Below, piece by piece: positions 9,237 to 20,241 of a DNA stretch of 64,000 nt. The notes beneath the pieces were generated by a model. That model ran no database searches and had not been told where the DNA came from. It worked only from the letters and a program-made list of their open reading frames with translations. Position 1 is the stretch's first letter; every line of letters begins with the position of its first letter. A program made the position numbers and the translations under genes. Source of the DNA: Lysobacteraceae bacterium (GTDB lineage Bacteria > Pseudomonadota > Gammaproteobacteria > Xanthomonadales > Xanthomonadaceae). The stretch lies in contig JAMLIV010000006.1 of NCBI GenBank assembly GCA_023954075.1, positions 40,820-104,819 of the forward strand, written 5' to 3'.

Positions 9237-11771
9237 ATGCCCACGACACGAATCGGCTTCGGCAGCGCGCTGGCGCTGCTCCTCGCACTCGGCGGCGCAT
9301 CGGCGACGTCCGCGCAGACGGAACCGGCGATCACGGTCGAGCGCCAGCTGAATGCCACGACGCTCACCCGGCTGCGCGCGCTCGCTCCCGACCAGGAGGC
9401 CCGCATCACCCTGCACCGCGACGACAGTGCGTCGGCCGGCGGCGACTGGAACCTGCGCCGCCTGGAGGTCTATGCGCCCGACGCGCAGCTCTGGGTCGCC
9501 ACGGCGCGCGGACTGGAGCCGATGCCGCGCAGCAATCTGGTGCACTTCGTCGGCGTGCGGGCGGGCGAACGCCTTTCGCTGTCGCTGGCTCCCGGCCTCT
9601 CGCACGGCGAGGGCCTGCTGCTGGGCGAGGAGGGCAGTTTCCGACTCGATGTGACGCCGCGCGCGGACGGCGGGCTCACCCTCTCCGGCATTTCCACCGA
9701 AGCGGCGCTGCCCGACGGCAGCCTGCCCGAAGCGGACTGTCTCGGCGGCCTGGAAGGCGATGCCTCCTGGCGCAAGGCGCTCACGCTGCATGCGCCCACC
9801 GCTGCCGCCACGCCCAAGGTCGCCACGCGCAAGGTGACGCTGGCGATCGACACCGACAACGAACTGCTGCAGCAGAAGTTTTCGAACAACACCACCAGCG
9901 CAGGAAACTACATGGCGGCGCTGGTGGCGGGCATGAGCGCGATCTACGAGATGGAGCCGGGCGCGGGCGGGGCCAAGATCAAACTGGAGATCGGCAGCCA
10001 GATCCTGCGCCCGTCCACCATCACCGATCCCTACCCTTCCGAAGTCGGCTCCGACACGCTCGGCCAGCTCAACGAGTTCGGTGCCCACTGGATGAACAAC
10101 TACCCCTACGCCAGCTACCCGCGCGCCTTCGCGCTGATGATCTCGGGCAAGTCGGCCGCTCCCTACAGCGCCAACGGAATCGCCTGGCTCGTGTCCGGCA
10201 ATGATTACTGCGCCGCCACCGGGACCAACTACGGCGGGCAGATCTACGGTCACTACAGCGTCAACCGCGTGTACAAGTACGCGGGGGCCACGGCGGCCGA
10301 TGACGTATCGCTGGTGGCGCACGAGCTGGGCCACAACTTCGGGCTCAGCCATACCCACTGCACCAATACCTCCGGTGCGTTCCCGAGCGCCGTCTCGACG
10401 CTCGACCGGTGCTTCTCGGGCGAATCGGGCTGCTACACCGGCACCACCTCCTGCCCCACCAGCCCGGCACCCGGCGCACCCAAGGGCACGCTGATGAGCT
10501 ATTGCCACATGAACGGCTGCGGCCAACCCAACGCCAGCATCATCCATCCGGTGCAGGTCACCACCATCAACACCCGCATCGCCGCCCAATCCCCCAGCTG
10601 CGTGGTGGCCATAGCCTCTCCGAACCAGCCGCCGTCGATCACGGCACCGGCATCGGTCAGCGTCACCGAAGACGTGGCCTCGCCGCTTGCCGGCATCACT
10701 TTCGCCGACTCCGATGCCGGCAGCGGATCGCTGACCGCCACTTTTACCGTGCCCGCGGGCAGCCTCACCACAACCGGCAGCGGCGTCACCGTCGGCGGCA
10801 CACCCACGGCGCGTACGCTGACCGGCACACTCACTGCGCTCAATGCCTTCATCGCCGCCGGCAACCTGCGCTACACCACAGCAGCCAACGCCACCGGCAG
10901 CGTGACGCTCGGCATCGTCATCAACGACAACGGCAACACCGGCAGCGGCGGCGCGCAGAGCGCAAGCCGCAGCCTTGCCCTGACGATCACCGCCGTCAAC
11001 GACGCCCCCGGCATCTCCGCGCCCGCCAGCATCTCCCTGGCCGAAGACGTGACGTCCTCGCTTTCCGGCATTTCCTTCTCCGACATCGATGCCGGCAGCG
11101 GATCGCTCACCGCCACCTTCACCGTGCCGGCGGGCAGCCTTAGCACCGCCGGCAGCGGCGTCAGCGTCGGCGGCACGCCCACGGCGCGTACGCTGACCGG
11201 CACACTCACTGCGCTCAATGCCTTCATCGCCGCCGGCAACCTGCGCTATCTCACCGCGCCCAACGCCACCGGCAGCGTGACGCTCGGCATCGCCATCAAC
11301 GACAACGGCCATGCCGGCAGCGGCGGCGCGCAGAGCGCCACGCGAAACCTCAGCATCGCGATCCAGGCGGTGAACGATGCGCCGGGCGTCGCCGCGCCGA
11401 CGCTGATGGGCCTGCCCGATACCGGCACCGTGGCGGTTTCGGGCGTTTCCTTCAGCGACGTGGATGCGGGCGGCGGAGCGCTCACCGTCACCCTGAGCGC
11501 GCCGGCGGCCGTCACCGTCAACGGCACCAGCGGCGGCGGCGTTACCGCCTCCGGGAGCGGCTCGACCCGCAGCTTCCAGGGCACGCTGGCCAATCTCAAC
11601 GCCTACTTCGGCAGCGCTCAGGTCAGCCTGACGACAGCCGGCTTCACCGCCATCGGCACGCTGACCATCGGCATCAACGACAACGGCAACACCGGCTCCG
11701 GCGGCCCGAAGACGGCCAGCGCAAGCGTCGCGCTCAAGGGCGGCATCCTGTTCGCCAACGGCTTCGAGTGA
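9237..11771 (+). CDS. Secreted zincin metalloprotease with Ig/cadherin-like repeats
   Basis: An 844-residue exported protein. Signal peptide (about 1-27), a propeptide-like region, then an M12/reprolysin-like catalytic domain with the zinc site HELGHNFGLSH (residues 362-372) and Met-turn LMSYC (Met at about 420). From residue 466 there are three 125-residue beta-sandwich repeats, the first two nearly identical and the third diverged. The C-terminus is ILFANGFE, a tail shared as far as I recall by many secreted Xanthomonadales proteins. A strong AAGGAGG ribosome site lies before ATG 9237. Probably secreted by type II secretion and degrades extracellular protein. Confidence 0.9.
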   Translation: MPTTRIGFGSALALLLALGGASATSAQTEPAITVERQLNATTLTRLRALAPDQEARITLHRDDSASAGGDWNLRRLEVYAPDAQLWVATARGLEPMPRSNLVHFVGVRAGERLSLSLAPGLSHGEGLLLGEEGSFRLDVTPRADGGLTLSGISTEAALPDGSLPEADCLGGLEGDASWRKALTLHAPTAAATPKVATRKVTLAIDTDNELLQQKFSNNTTSAGNYMAALVAGMSAIYEMEPGAGGAKIKLEIGSQILRPSTITDPYPSEVGSDTLGQLNEFGAHWMNNYPYASYPRAFALMISGKSAAPYSANGIAWLVSGNDYCAATGTNYGGQIYGHYSVNRVYKYAGATAADDVSLVAHELGHNFGLSHTHCTNTSGAFPSAVSTLDRCFSGESGCYTGTTSCPTSPAPGAPKGTLMSYCHMNGCGQPNASIIHPVQVTTINTRIAAQSPSCVVAIASPNQPPSITAPASVSVTEDVASPLAGITFADSDAGSGSLTATFTVPAGSLTTTGSGVTVGGTPTARTLTGTLTALNAFIAAGNLRYTTAANATGSVTLGIVINDNGNTGSGGAQSASRSLALTITAVNDAPGISAPASISLAEDVTSSLSGISFSDIDAGSGSLTATFTVPAGSLSTAGSGVSVGGTPTARTLTGTLTALNAFIAAGNLRYLTAPNATGSVTLGIAINDNGHAGSGGAQSATRNLSIAIQAVNDAPGVAAPTLMGLPDTGTVAVSGVSFSDVDAGGGALTVTLSAPAAVTVNGTSGGGVTASGSGSTRSFQGTLANLNAYFGSAQVSLTTAGFTAIGTLTIGINDNGNTGSGGPKTASASVALKGGILFANGFE
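10632..11381 (+). repeat. Tandem 375-bp coding repeat in the metalloprotease
   Basis: Two units begin at 10632 and 11007, and a third diverged unit at 11382, all exactly 375 bp apart. Parts of units 1 and 2 are identical at DNA level (for example around 10806-10880 and 11181-11255), implying recent duplication or gene conversion. Encodes the extracellular beta-sandwich repeats. Confidence 0.9.
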
Positions 11772-11796
11772 GGCACCGAGGGTATGCCCCGACGCC

Positions 11797-11828
11797 AGCG
11801 TCGGCCACGTAGGGCCGACCTACGCCCG
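11797..11828. repeat. REP-like palindrome, copy 1
   Basis: A 32-bp element with inverted arms GTCGGCC / GGCCGAC around a short loop, followed by CTACGCCCG. Lies between the convergent metalloprotease and oxidoreductase-like genes. Differs from copy 2 at two loop positions. Confidence 0.8.
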
Positions 11829-11854
11829 ACGTACGCTCTGCCACACCGCCACGC

Positions 11855-11886
11855 AGCGTCGGCCGCGCAGGGCCGACCTACGCCCG
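11855..11886. repeat. REP-like palindrome, copy 2
   Basis: Second copy, 58 bp after the first, in the same orientation. Its right end supplies the last codons and TAG stop of the small gene at 11878-12081, so the element has become part of a coding region. Confidence 0.8.
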
Positions 11887-12077
11887 CCCCGTCGCTTCGG
11901 GGTGCCGCTTGAGCCACGCCGCGAGCTGTTCGCGGTAGTACGCCAGATCCTCGGCGTAGCTGTCGTGCACGCAGGGGTTGCAGCCGCTGTCGCAGCAGTC
12001 CGACGGCAGCGGTGCCTCGGGCGGTTCGGGCCGGGGATCGTGGTCGGGATGGATGAGGGGAAGCGGCATCGTCACGC

Positions 12078-12081
<4 letters not shown>
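11878..12081 (-). CDS. Oxidoreductase-like domain small protein
   Basis: 67 residues with the cysteine-rich motif [15 protein letters not shown] followed by a helical [15 protein letters not shown] segment. This matches the short oxidoreductase-like (PF09791-type) family; the enzymatic role is unproven. Starts are GTG 12081, GTG 12075 or ATG 12069. The first gives a GTGA overlap with the tex stop, so coupling to tex is likely. The C-terminal GRA-stop lies inside REP copy 2. Confidence 0.75.
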
Positions 12082-14465
<2,384 letters not shown>

Positions 14466-14766
14466 GAATTCTCGGGAAGATGCAACGCGCGCAATCTGCG
14501 CAGGGGCCGGGATTCTATCGGCTGAAGCCGGCGCTGGCGCGTCCGGCATCCGCCCGCCGGGCCCGCGGCGGCATCGCGCGCCATCAGGTACTCGGTCACC
14601 GAAGGCACGGTCCTTCAGCTCGGGAAGCCCTGCATCCAGCCCAGGGCGCGCGGGTCGGAAGCGGCGGCGTCCGCCGGCACCCGGCCCACCGCCAGGCTGC
14701 ACGAGGCCGCCGCCAGCGCCCGCGCAACGGTCATCGAGGGCAGGAACGAGGGTGGATGGGTTCGCA
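14466..14766 (-). pseudogene. Gap with possible remnant of a serine hydrolase gene
   Basis: This 301-bp gap between tex and the SDR gene has no intact gene. On the minus strand, ATG 14734 opens a 39-codon frame: a signal-peptide-like start ([16 protein letters not shown]) followed by [13 protein letters not shown] and a stop at 14615-14617. GWMQGFP near a mature N-terminus recalls beta-lactamase-family serine hydrolases, so this may be the decayed 5' end of one. The match is from memory and the piece is short. Confidence 0.3.
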
Positions 14767-15519
14767 TCAGGCCGCCGTGTAGCCACCGTCGACTTCCAGC
14801 GTGGCACCGACCATGAAGCCGGCACCTTCGGACAGCAGGAAGGTCGCGGCGTGGGCCACCTCATCCGCCTGCCCGAGGCGGCCGATGGCGTGGCGGCCGA
14901 CCAGCACCTTCATCAGCTCGGGCGCCAGGCCCGACAGCAGCGGCGTGTCGATGTAGCCCGGATGGATCGAATTGATGCGAACGCCGCGACTGGCGTAGGC
15001 CAGCGCCGCCGAGCGGGTCAGCCCGGTAACGCCATGCTTGGCCGCGACGTAGGCCGGCGCGCCGGGGTCGCCCACCAGGCCCAGGATCGAGGACATGTTG
15101 ACGATGGCACCGCCGCCGGCGGCCAGCATCGCGGGAATCTGCGCGCGCATGGCGTGCATCACCCCGCCCAGGTTGATGTCGATGATCTGCTGCCACTCCT
15201 GCGGGTCCATTTCGGCCAGCGGGCGGGTGGCCTCGCCGACGCCTGCGTTGTTGAAGGCCAGATGCAGCGCGCCGAAGTTCTTCACCGCGCAGTCCACGGC
15301 TTCCTGTCCGGTTTCCGGCCTCGCCACGTCGCCCATGTGCGCCACGGCCTTGCCGCCGGATGCGGTGATGTCCGCCACCACCCGTTCGGCGGCCTCGGGG
15401 TTGCGGTCCGACACCACCACGCTGACGCCGTTGGCCGCCAGCAGCTTCGCGGCCGCCTCGCCGATGCCCGAACCGCCGCCGCTGATCAGCGCCACATTGC
15501 CCTTGAAGGTGTATTTCAT
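14767..15519 (-). CDS. SDR family oxidoreductase
   Basis: A 250-residue classical short-chain dehydrogenase with SGGGSGIG glycine motif, NNAGVG, catalytic Ser in NMSSILG, YVAAKHG (YxxxK) and the PGYIDTPL loop. Acidic D38 after the second beta strand (VVVSDRN) suggests NAD rather than NADP. Substrate unknown. Divergent from the antiporter gene across 256 bp (15520-15775), in which I see no clear promoter or other feature. Confidence 0.9.
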   Translation of the reverse strand: MKYTFKGNVALISGGGSGIGEAAAKLLAANGVSVVVSDRNPEAAERVVADITASGGKAVAHMGDVARPETGQEAVDCAVKNFGALHLAFNNAGVGEATRPLAEMDPQEWQQIIDINLGGVMHAMRAQIPAMLAAGGGAIVNMSSILGLVGDPGAPAYVAAKHGVTGLTRSAALAYASRGVRINSIHPGYIDTPLLSGLAPELMKVLVGRHAIGRLGQADEVAHAATFLLSEGAGFMVGATLEVDGGYTAA

Positions 15520-15775
15520 GGTCGATCTCCTGATGGTGAGCCCGAAGGTGGATAGCGCGGAAGCGGCTGTCGGCCAGCGCAGTCAATGGCGACCCGCCCG
15601 CAGGCGGAGGGCTGCGCGACCCGGGCGCAAGGCCCGCCCGGAATTCTCCCGCCGCGTCGGATCGGGGCGTCGAACCCGGAAGGCCATTGTGGCCGAACGG
15701 CATGGCTTCAGGTACAGGCACCGCTGGGTAGAATTCGGACATGCCCTCCACCCCAGCGCCAGCGCACGCCCGCCG

Positions 15776-17395
15776 ATGAGCACCATCATGACCATCCTGG
15801 CGTTCCTGCTGGCGGTGGCGATCAGCGGGCCGCTGGCGCGGGCGCTGCGGGTACCTCTGCCGCTGATCCAGATCGCCCTGGGCTACGGCATCGCCGAATA
15901 CACCGGGGAAAGCGTCGCGCTCAATCCGGAAGTGTTCTTCCTGCTGCTGCTGCCGCCGCTGCTGTTCCTGGACGGCTGGCGCATCCCCAAGGACGGGCTG
16001 TTCCGCGACAAGGGCATGGTGATCGGCCTGGCGCTGGGGCTGGTGGTGTTCACCGTGCTGGGCCTGGGCACGTTCCTGCACTGGATGATCCCGGCGATGC
16101 CCTGGGCGGTGGCATTCGCAGCGGCGGCGATCCTCTCGCCCACCGATCCGATCGCGGTCTCGGCCATCGCCTCGCGCACCCCGATCCCGCCCCGGCTGAT
16201 GCACGTCCTGGAAGGCGAATCGCTGCTCAACGACGCCTCCGGCCTGGTCTGCATGCGCTTTGCCGTCGCCGCCGCGCTCACCGGCTCGTTCTCGCTCGCC
16301 CAGGCCGCGCTCAACTTCGTCTGGGTCGCACTGGCCGGGCTGGCGGTCGGCGCGGTCGTCGCCTGGGGCGTCACCCGCTCGCTCGATCTGGTGCAGCGGC
16401 GCATCGGCGAGGACGCCGGTTCCAGCATCCTGATCGGGCTGCTCACTCCGTTCGCGGCCTATCTCACGGCCGAGGCCATCGACGCCTCGGGCATCCTCGC
16501 GGCGGTCGCGGCCGGCATCAGCATGGCGCTGCTGGAAAGCACGCGCCTGCTCGCCGGCACCCGCGTGCAGCGCCGCGCCTTCTGGGACACGGCGCAGTTC
16601 GCAACCAACGGGGTGATCTTCGTGCTGCTGGGCGAACAGCTGCCCGCACTGGTCGATGGCGCAATCCAGGTGGTGGGCGAAACCGGCCACGCCAGCCCGT
16701 GGTGGCTGGCGGTGTACGTCACCGCCGTGGTCGGCGCCCTGGCCGGCCTGCGCTACGCCTGGGTCGCCGCCTCCATGCGCGTTTCAGCCTGGAGCGCGCG
16801 GCGGCGCGGGCTGCCGCATGCGGCCACCGACCGCCGCGTCGTCGTCGCCATGTCGCTGGCCGGAGTGCGCGGTGCCGTGACGCTCGCCGGCATCCTGACG
16901 CTGCCGCTGACGCTCGACGACGGATCGCCCTTCCCTGCCCGCGACCTGGCGATCTTCCTCGCCGCCGGCGTCATCCTCGCCTCGCTCCTCATCGCCAGCT
17001 TCGCCCTGCCGCGCCTTTTGCGCGGCATCCCCCGGGGCGATTCGCACGCCAGCGAGGCACCCGCGCGCCGGACCGCCGCCGCGGCCGCACTGCGCGCCAT
17101 CGAGGACCACGGCGCAGTCGAAACGCCAAAGCATCCGGACCCGGAGCTGTACGCCGCCATCGCCACCCATCTGGCCGAGGACTACCGCCGCCGCCTCGGC
17201 CACGGCCAGCCTCACGAAGGCGAAGCCGGGCATCCGCCGCACGCCCACGACATCGAGCGCGAACTGCGCCTGATCGGCGTCGCCGCCGAACGTCGCGCGC
17301 TCGCCCGACTGCGCCGCGAACGCACCATCGACGACACCAGCTACCAGAAACTCATCCGCGAGCTGGACCTGGCCGAGCTGCGCTGGGGCGGCTGA
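15776..17395 (+). CDS. Na+/H+ antiporter, CPA1 family
   Basis: A 539-residue inner-membrane protein with about 12 hydrophobic helices in residues 1-420. LSPTDPIAVSAI (the TDP ion-site motif) and GESLLNDASGLV (the ND motif) are diagnostic of CPA1 exchangers such as NhaP/YjcE. The C-terminal 120 residues are hydrophilic, His-rich in part (HPPHAHDIERE), and likely a cytoplasmic regulatory tail. Extrudes Na+ in exchange for protons. Start ATG 15776 (MSTIMTILAFLLAV); ATG 15788 is an alternative. Confidence 0.92.
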   Translation: MSTIMTILAFLLAVAISGPLARALRVPLPLIQIALGYGIAEYTGESVALNPEVFFLLLLPPLLFLDGWRIPKDGLFRDKGMVIGLALGLVVFTVLGLGTFLHWMIPAMPWAVAFAAAAILSPTDPIAVSAIASRTPIPPRLMHVLEGESLLNDASGLVCMRFAVAAALTGSFSLAQAALNFVWVALAGLAVGAVVAWGVTRSLDLVQRRIGEDAGSSILIGLLTPFAAYLTAEAIDASGILAAVAAGISMALLESTRLLAGTRVQRRAFWDTAQFATNGVIFVLLGEQLPALVDGAIQVVGETGHASPWWLAVYVTAVVGALAGLRYAWVAASMRVSAWSARRRGLPHAATDRRVVVAMSLAGVRGAVTLAGILTLPLTLDDGSPFPARDLAIFLAAGVILASLLIASFALPRLLRGIPRGDSHASEAPARRTAAAAALRAIEDHGAVETPKHPDPELYAAIATHLAEDYRRRLGHGQPHEGEAGHPPHAHDIERELRLIGVAAERRALARLRRERTIDDTSYQKLIRELDLAELRWGG

Positions 17396-17436
17396 GCGCC
17401 GCACCTCAGGCCCCGACCGCGCCGGACTTCACACCG

Positions 17437-18267
17437 TCAGCGCGAGCCCCCGCGCGACCGCAGCGGCGTCTCCGCCATGCGCAGCAGGCCGCGCACCCGC
17501 GTGATGGAATAGCTCGACTCTTCCGACAGTTCACGAATCGAATGCCCGTTCTCGTATTTGTCACGCAGTGCATACGCGACCGCGTGGGCATCACTCCCGG
17601 CCAGACGCGCATGCGGCTCCAGCAGTGGCATCTGGATCGGCCCGCCTCCATAACCCTTGTGCTGACGCCCGCGAGGCGCGATTTCGGGTGCCGACTCCGC
17701 GCCCCAGGCTGACCACCCCGGCGGCGGGTGGCGCGCGAACAGCTCAAGGTAAGGGCCGGGCGAACACGCCTCGATCAGCTGGTATTGCTCATCAGGCTTG
17801 CGTGAGTGCTCACGCTTGCGGGTTTCAATCATGTTCACCTGACTGCGCGCCGGTGCCAGCGTGCGCAATGACCCGCGAACCCCGAACAGCAGCAGTTCGG
17901 TCACGTTACGGAAATAGAACCCAACGCCACGCCCGTCCGGGCCACCATCCTTGCGCCGCTTGGCCCAGACGATGTTGGACACGTAGCGGAACCCCCAAGA
18001 CCGCATCACCTCCAGCCCTTCCGGGAGGAGCGCATTGGGCACCCACAGATACAGGTGCGCATTCTTCGCAGCCACCGCCGCGACCGGCAGCGCGCAGATC
18101 GCCGCCAGATCCATCGTGGCATAGCGGTCCAGCCGACGATGTTCGGGTGCAACCTTTCCCGTGCGGTTCGTGAAGCGCCACGGCGGATCGGCAAGGATGG
18201 TGGTCCAGCCGCCACTTGTCTGCGGCAGTGGAACGTCATGCTTCTGCTCGCGCAAGGGCACGGCCAT
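17437..18267 (-). CDS. MT-A70 family adenine-N6 DNA methyltransferase with C-terminal HTH
   Basis: 276 residues. The catalytic DPPW (residues 27-30) within TTILADPPWRF and the LYLWVPNALLPEGLEVM and VWAKRRKDG segments mark an MT-A70 N6-adenine methyltransferase. A C-terminal segment (about 228-270, with GHSIRELSEESSYSITRVRG) looks like a helix-turn-helix and could bind DNA or its own promoter. It follows the BglII-like nuclease gene by 56 bp on the same strand, so I infer it is the protective methylase of a type II restriction system. GGGGAGAG precedes ATG 18267. The upstream frame adds only non-homologous residues. Confidence 0.9.
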   Translation of the reverse strand: MAVPLREQKHDVPLPQTSGGWTTILADPPWRFTNRTGKVAPEHRRLDRYATMDLAAICALPVAAVAAKNAHLYLWVPNALLPEGLEVMRSWGFRYVSNIVWAKRRKDGGPDGRGVGFYFRNVTELLLFGVRGSLRTLAPARSQVNMIETRKREHSRKPDEQYQLIEACSPGPYLELFARHPPPGWSAWGAESAPEIAPRGRQHKGYGGGPIQMPLLEPHARLAGSDAHAVAYALRDKYENGHSIRELSEESSYSITRVRGLLRMAETPLRSRGGSR

Positions 18268-18282
18268 AGCTCTCCCCAATTT

Positions 18283-18303
18283 AGATCTTCGGAGCGAATT
18301 GTA
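18283..18303 (-). promoter_or_regulatory. Putative methylase promoter with an AGATCT site at the start point
   Basis: On the minus strand a TACAAT -10-like hexamer (18303-18298) is followed 9 bp later by AGATCT (18288-18283), the BglII recognition sequence, just ahead of the methylase ribosome site. No good -35 is seen. If the module recognises AGATCT (or RGATCY), methylation here could tune methylase expression. Confidence 0.4.
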
Positions 18304-18323
18304 TTGGATCTTGAGCCTACCGG

Positions 18324-19007
18324 CTAGTCGGGGACATGCGTCTCGCGCGCAATGAACACCGCAAGGATCGGGCATCCGCCCGCATCCCCGCGTGTCAGCC
18401 GCGGCAGCAGCTTTTCGCTGTTAGTTGTGGTTGTGGTGTTGAGGATCCGCTTGGCTTGCGCCTCGGGAACGCCTGCCTCCTTGGCCAGATCGCGCCCGAG
18501 ATTTCGCAGATCCAGCGTGCGCGTAACCAGCACGCCCCCGTCGATCAACGCCGCATCGTAAAGTGCGCGGTATGCCCCGATGTCACGATCCAGGTTGCCG
18601 TCCTTGGCATTCCACTCCACGTCCAGAGCGATGCGGTCGCGGAAGTTGTCCACCTCGTAACCCTTATTCACCGTTTCCGTGATGATCGGCTTCCTGCGCG
18701 CCTCGCCGATACCGGGCAGTGGCGTGAGCTGGAGGGAAAGCCGTATCAGCGTATCCACGCGAGCCTCGCGCCAGCCGCAGTCCCGGAACATCCGGTTCAA
18801 CCTTGCGGCCAAGTCGCTCTCCTGACCACCCGGCTTGAGCAAGTCATCCGTCCGCAACTCGAATCGATGCAGCACGTCCTGCAGTTGCCCGAATGCCGCA
18901 CCGTTGGTCACCGCAAGGATGCGTGCCGCATTACGGGTTTCGGCAAACTGGTAGCGCGCCAGCACCTCGGGTGAAAAGCAGTCGCGGTAGGACTCGGTCA
19001 GGTTCAT
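18324..19007 (-). CDS. BglII/BstYI-family type II restriction endonuclease
   Basis: 227 residues. The N-terminal pattern YRDCFSPEVLARYQFAETRNAA, then LKPGGQESDLAARLNRMF, and the core VDNFRDRIALDVEWNAKDG with DRDIGAYRALYD and the strand GGVLVTRTLDL resemble BglII/BstYI-type nucleases paired with MT-A70 methylases. Candidate catalytic residues are D120, E131 and N133. By homology it should cut AGATCT or RGATCY; untested. Starts 9 bp after the puuD stop, so it may be read from the purine operon. AT-richer stretches around 18270-18470 suggest transfer. Confidence 0.82.
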   Translation of the reverse strand: MNLTESYRDCFSPEVLARYQFAETRNAARILAVTNGAAFGQLQDVLHRFELRTDDLLKPGGQESDLAARLNRMFRDCGWREARVDTLIRLSLQLTPLPGIGEARRKPIITETVNKGYEVDNFRDRIALDVEWNAKDGNLDRDIGAYRALYDAALIDGGVLVTRTLDLRNLGRDLAKEAGVPEAQAKRILNTTTTTNSEKLLPRLTRGDAGGCPILAVFIARETHVPD

Positions 19008-19016
19008 GTCATCGGC

Positions 19017-20240
19017 TCATCGGGCGTGGAACCAGCGCGCGACCAGGTCGCGCTCGGCATCGGTCATTTCGGTCAGGTTGCCGGGCGGCATGATCTTCAG
19101 CACCACCGCCTGCTGGTGGATCAGGGCGGCATGGCGTTCGATGGCGTCATCCGTATCGAAGCTCAGTCCCTTGGCCGGTGCCGCCAGCAGGCTCGGCTGC
19201 GCGGCGTGGCAGGCACCGCAGCGCTGGGCGAGGATGCCGCGCAGCGTGGCGGTGGCGGCGGGAAGGCTTGTCGCGGCATCGACTGCGGCGCTGCCGGCAC
19301 CCGGTACGGCGGCTTCGGGATGCGCGGACTGCGCGGCGGGCATCGGCATCGGCCGCAGCCACGCGAATGTCGCCAGCAGCAGCGCAGCGCCCAGCGCCGG
19401 CAGCCACCAGGCGCGCTGGCCGCTGTGCCAGAGCACGAAGAACTGCCGGATGGCCGCCGCCGCGGCCATGAACAGCGCCAGGACCAGGCCGCTGTGCGGA
19501 TGCGACCACGCCGCCGCGTAGTGCGTGCTCAGCATCGCGAACACCACCGGCAGGGTGAAGTAGGTGTTGTGCACCGAACGCTGCTTGCCGCGCGCGCCGT
19601 CCAGCGGATTCGGGGGCTCGCCTTTTTCCAGCGCCGCGACCATGCGCTTCTGGCCGGGAATGATCACGAAGAACACGTTGGCCGACATGATCGTCGCCAG
19701 CGCCGCGCCCACCAGCAGGAAGGCCGCGCGCCCGGCGAACAGGTGGGTGGCGATCAGGCACAGCGCCAGCACCAGCACGCCGACCAGCGCGCCGAGCGCA
19801 CGATCGCGAAACCCCACCGCCCTGCACACCAGGTCGTAGGCGAGCCACGCGCCCAGCAGCAGCGCGAGCGCGCAGAGCACCGCCAGCGTGGGCGACAGCG
19901 CCATCACGCGCGGATCGACCAGCCATACCTGGGGCGAGACCAGGTACACGATGGAGAACAGGGCAAAACCCGACAGCCAGGTGGTGTAGCTCTTCCACTT
20001 GGACCAGTGCAGGTCGTCGGGCAGCTGCGCCGGCGCGGGCAGGTATTTCTGCTTGTGATAGAAGCCGCCGCCGTGTACCGACCAGCTTTCCCCGGCCAGT
20101 CCTGGCTGCGCCCGCTTCGGCGCTTTCAGGCCGCGATCGAGCGCGACGAAATAGAACGATTCGCCGATCCAGGCGATCGCCGCCACCACGTGCAGCCAGC
20201 GCAGCAGGAAGGCACCTGCATCGATCCAGAAACCCGCCAT
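19017..20240 (-). CDS. puuD: Membrane-bound urate hydroxylase PuuD
   Basis: Oxidises urate to 5-hydroxyisourate at the inner membrane, passing electrons to its own cytochrome c domain. The 407-residue protein has about eight membrane helices (residues 10-305, starting FLLRWLHVVAAIAWIGESFY) and a C-terminal periplasmic cytochrome c domain with the haem motif RCGACH and a distal KIMPPGNLT Met ligand. Start MAGFWIDAG at 20240 lies 1 bp from the uraH stop, so deaminase-uraH-puuD form one operon. Confidence 0.92.
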   Translation of the reverse strand: MAGFWIDAGAFLLRWLHVVAAIAWIGESFYFVALDRGLKAPKRAQPGLAGESWSVHGGGFYHKQKYLPAPAQLPDDLHWSKWKSYTTWLSGFALFSIVYLVSPQVWLVDPRVMALSPTLAVLCALALLLGAWLAYDLVCRAVGFRDRALGALVGVLVLALCLIATHLFAGRAAFLLVGAALATIMSANVFFVIIPGQKRMVAALEKGEPPNPLDGARGKQRSVHNTYFTLPVVFAMLSTHYAAAWSHPHSGLVLALFMAAAAAIRQFFVLWHSGQRAWWLPALGAALLLATFAWLRPMPMPAAQSAHPEAAVPGAGSAAVDAATSLPAATATLRGILAQRCGACHAAQPSLLAAPAKGLSFDTDDAIERHAALIHQQAVVLKIMPPGNLTEMTDAERDLVARWFHAR

Positions 20241-20241
20241 A

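Noticed and set aside
7713..11312. A 1199-codon minus-strand open frame across the SDR and metalloprotease genes
   Set aside because: Antisense to two well-supported genes; only its last 72 codons, the small lipoprotein, look real.
14767..15519. SDR as a specific named enzyme such as FabG
   Set aside because: The motifs only support the SDR superfamily; there is no fatty-acid gene context.
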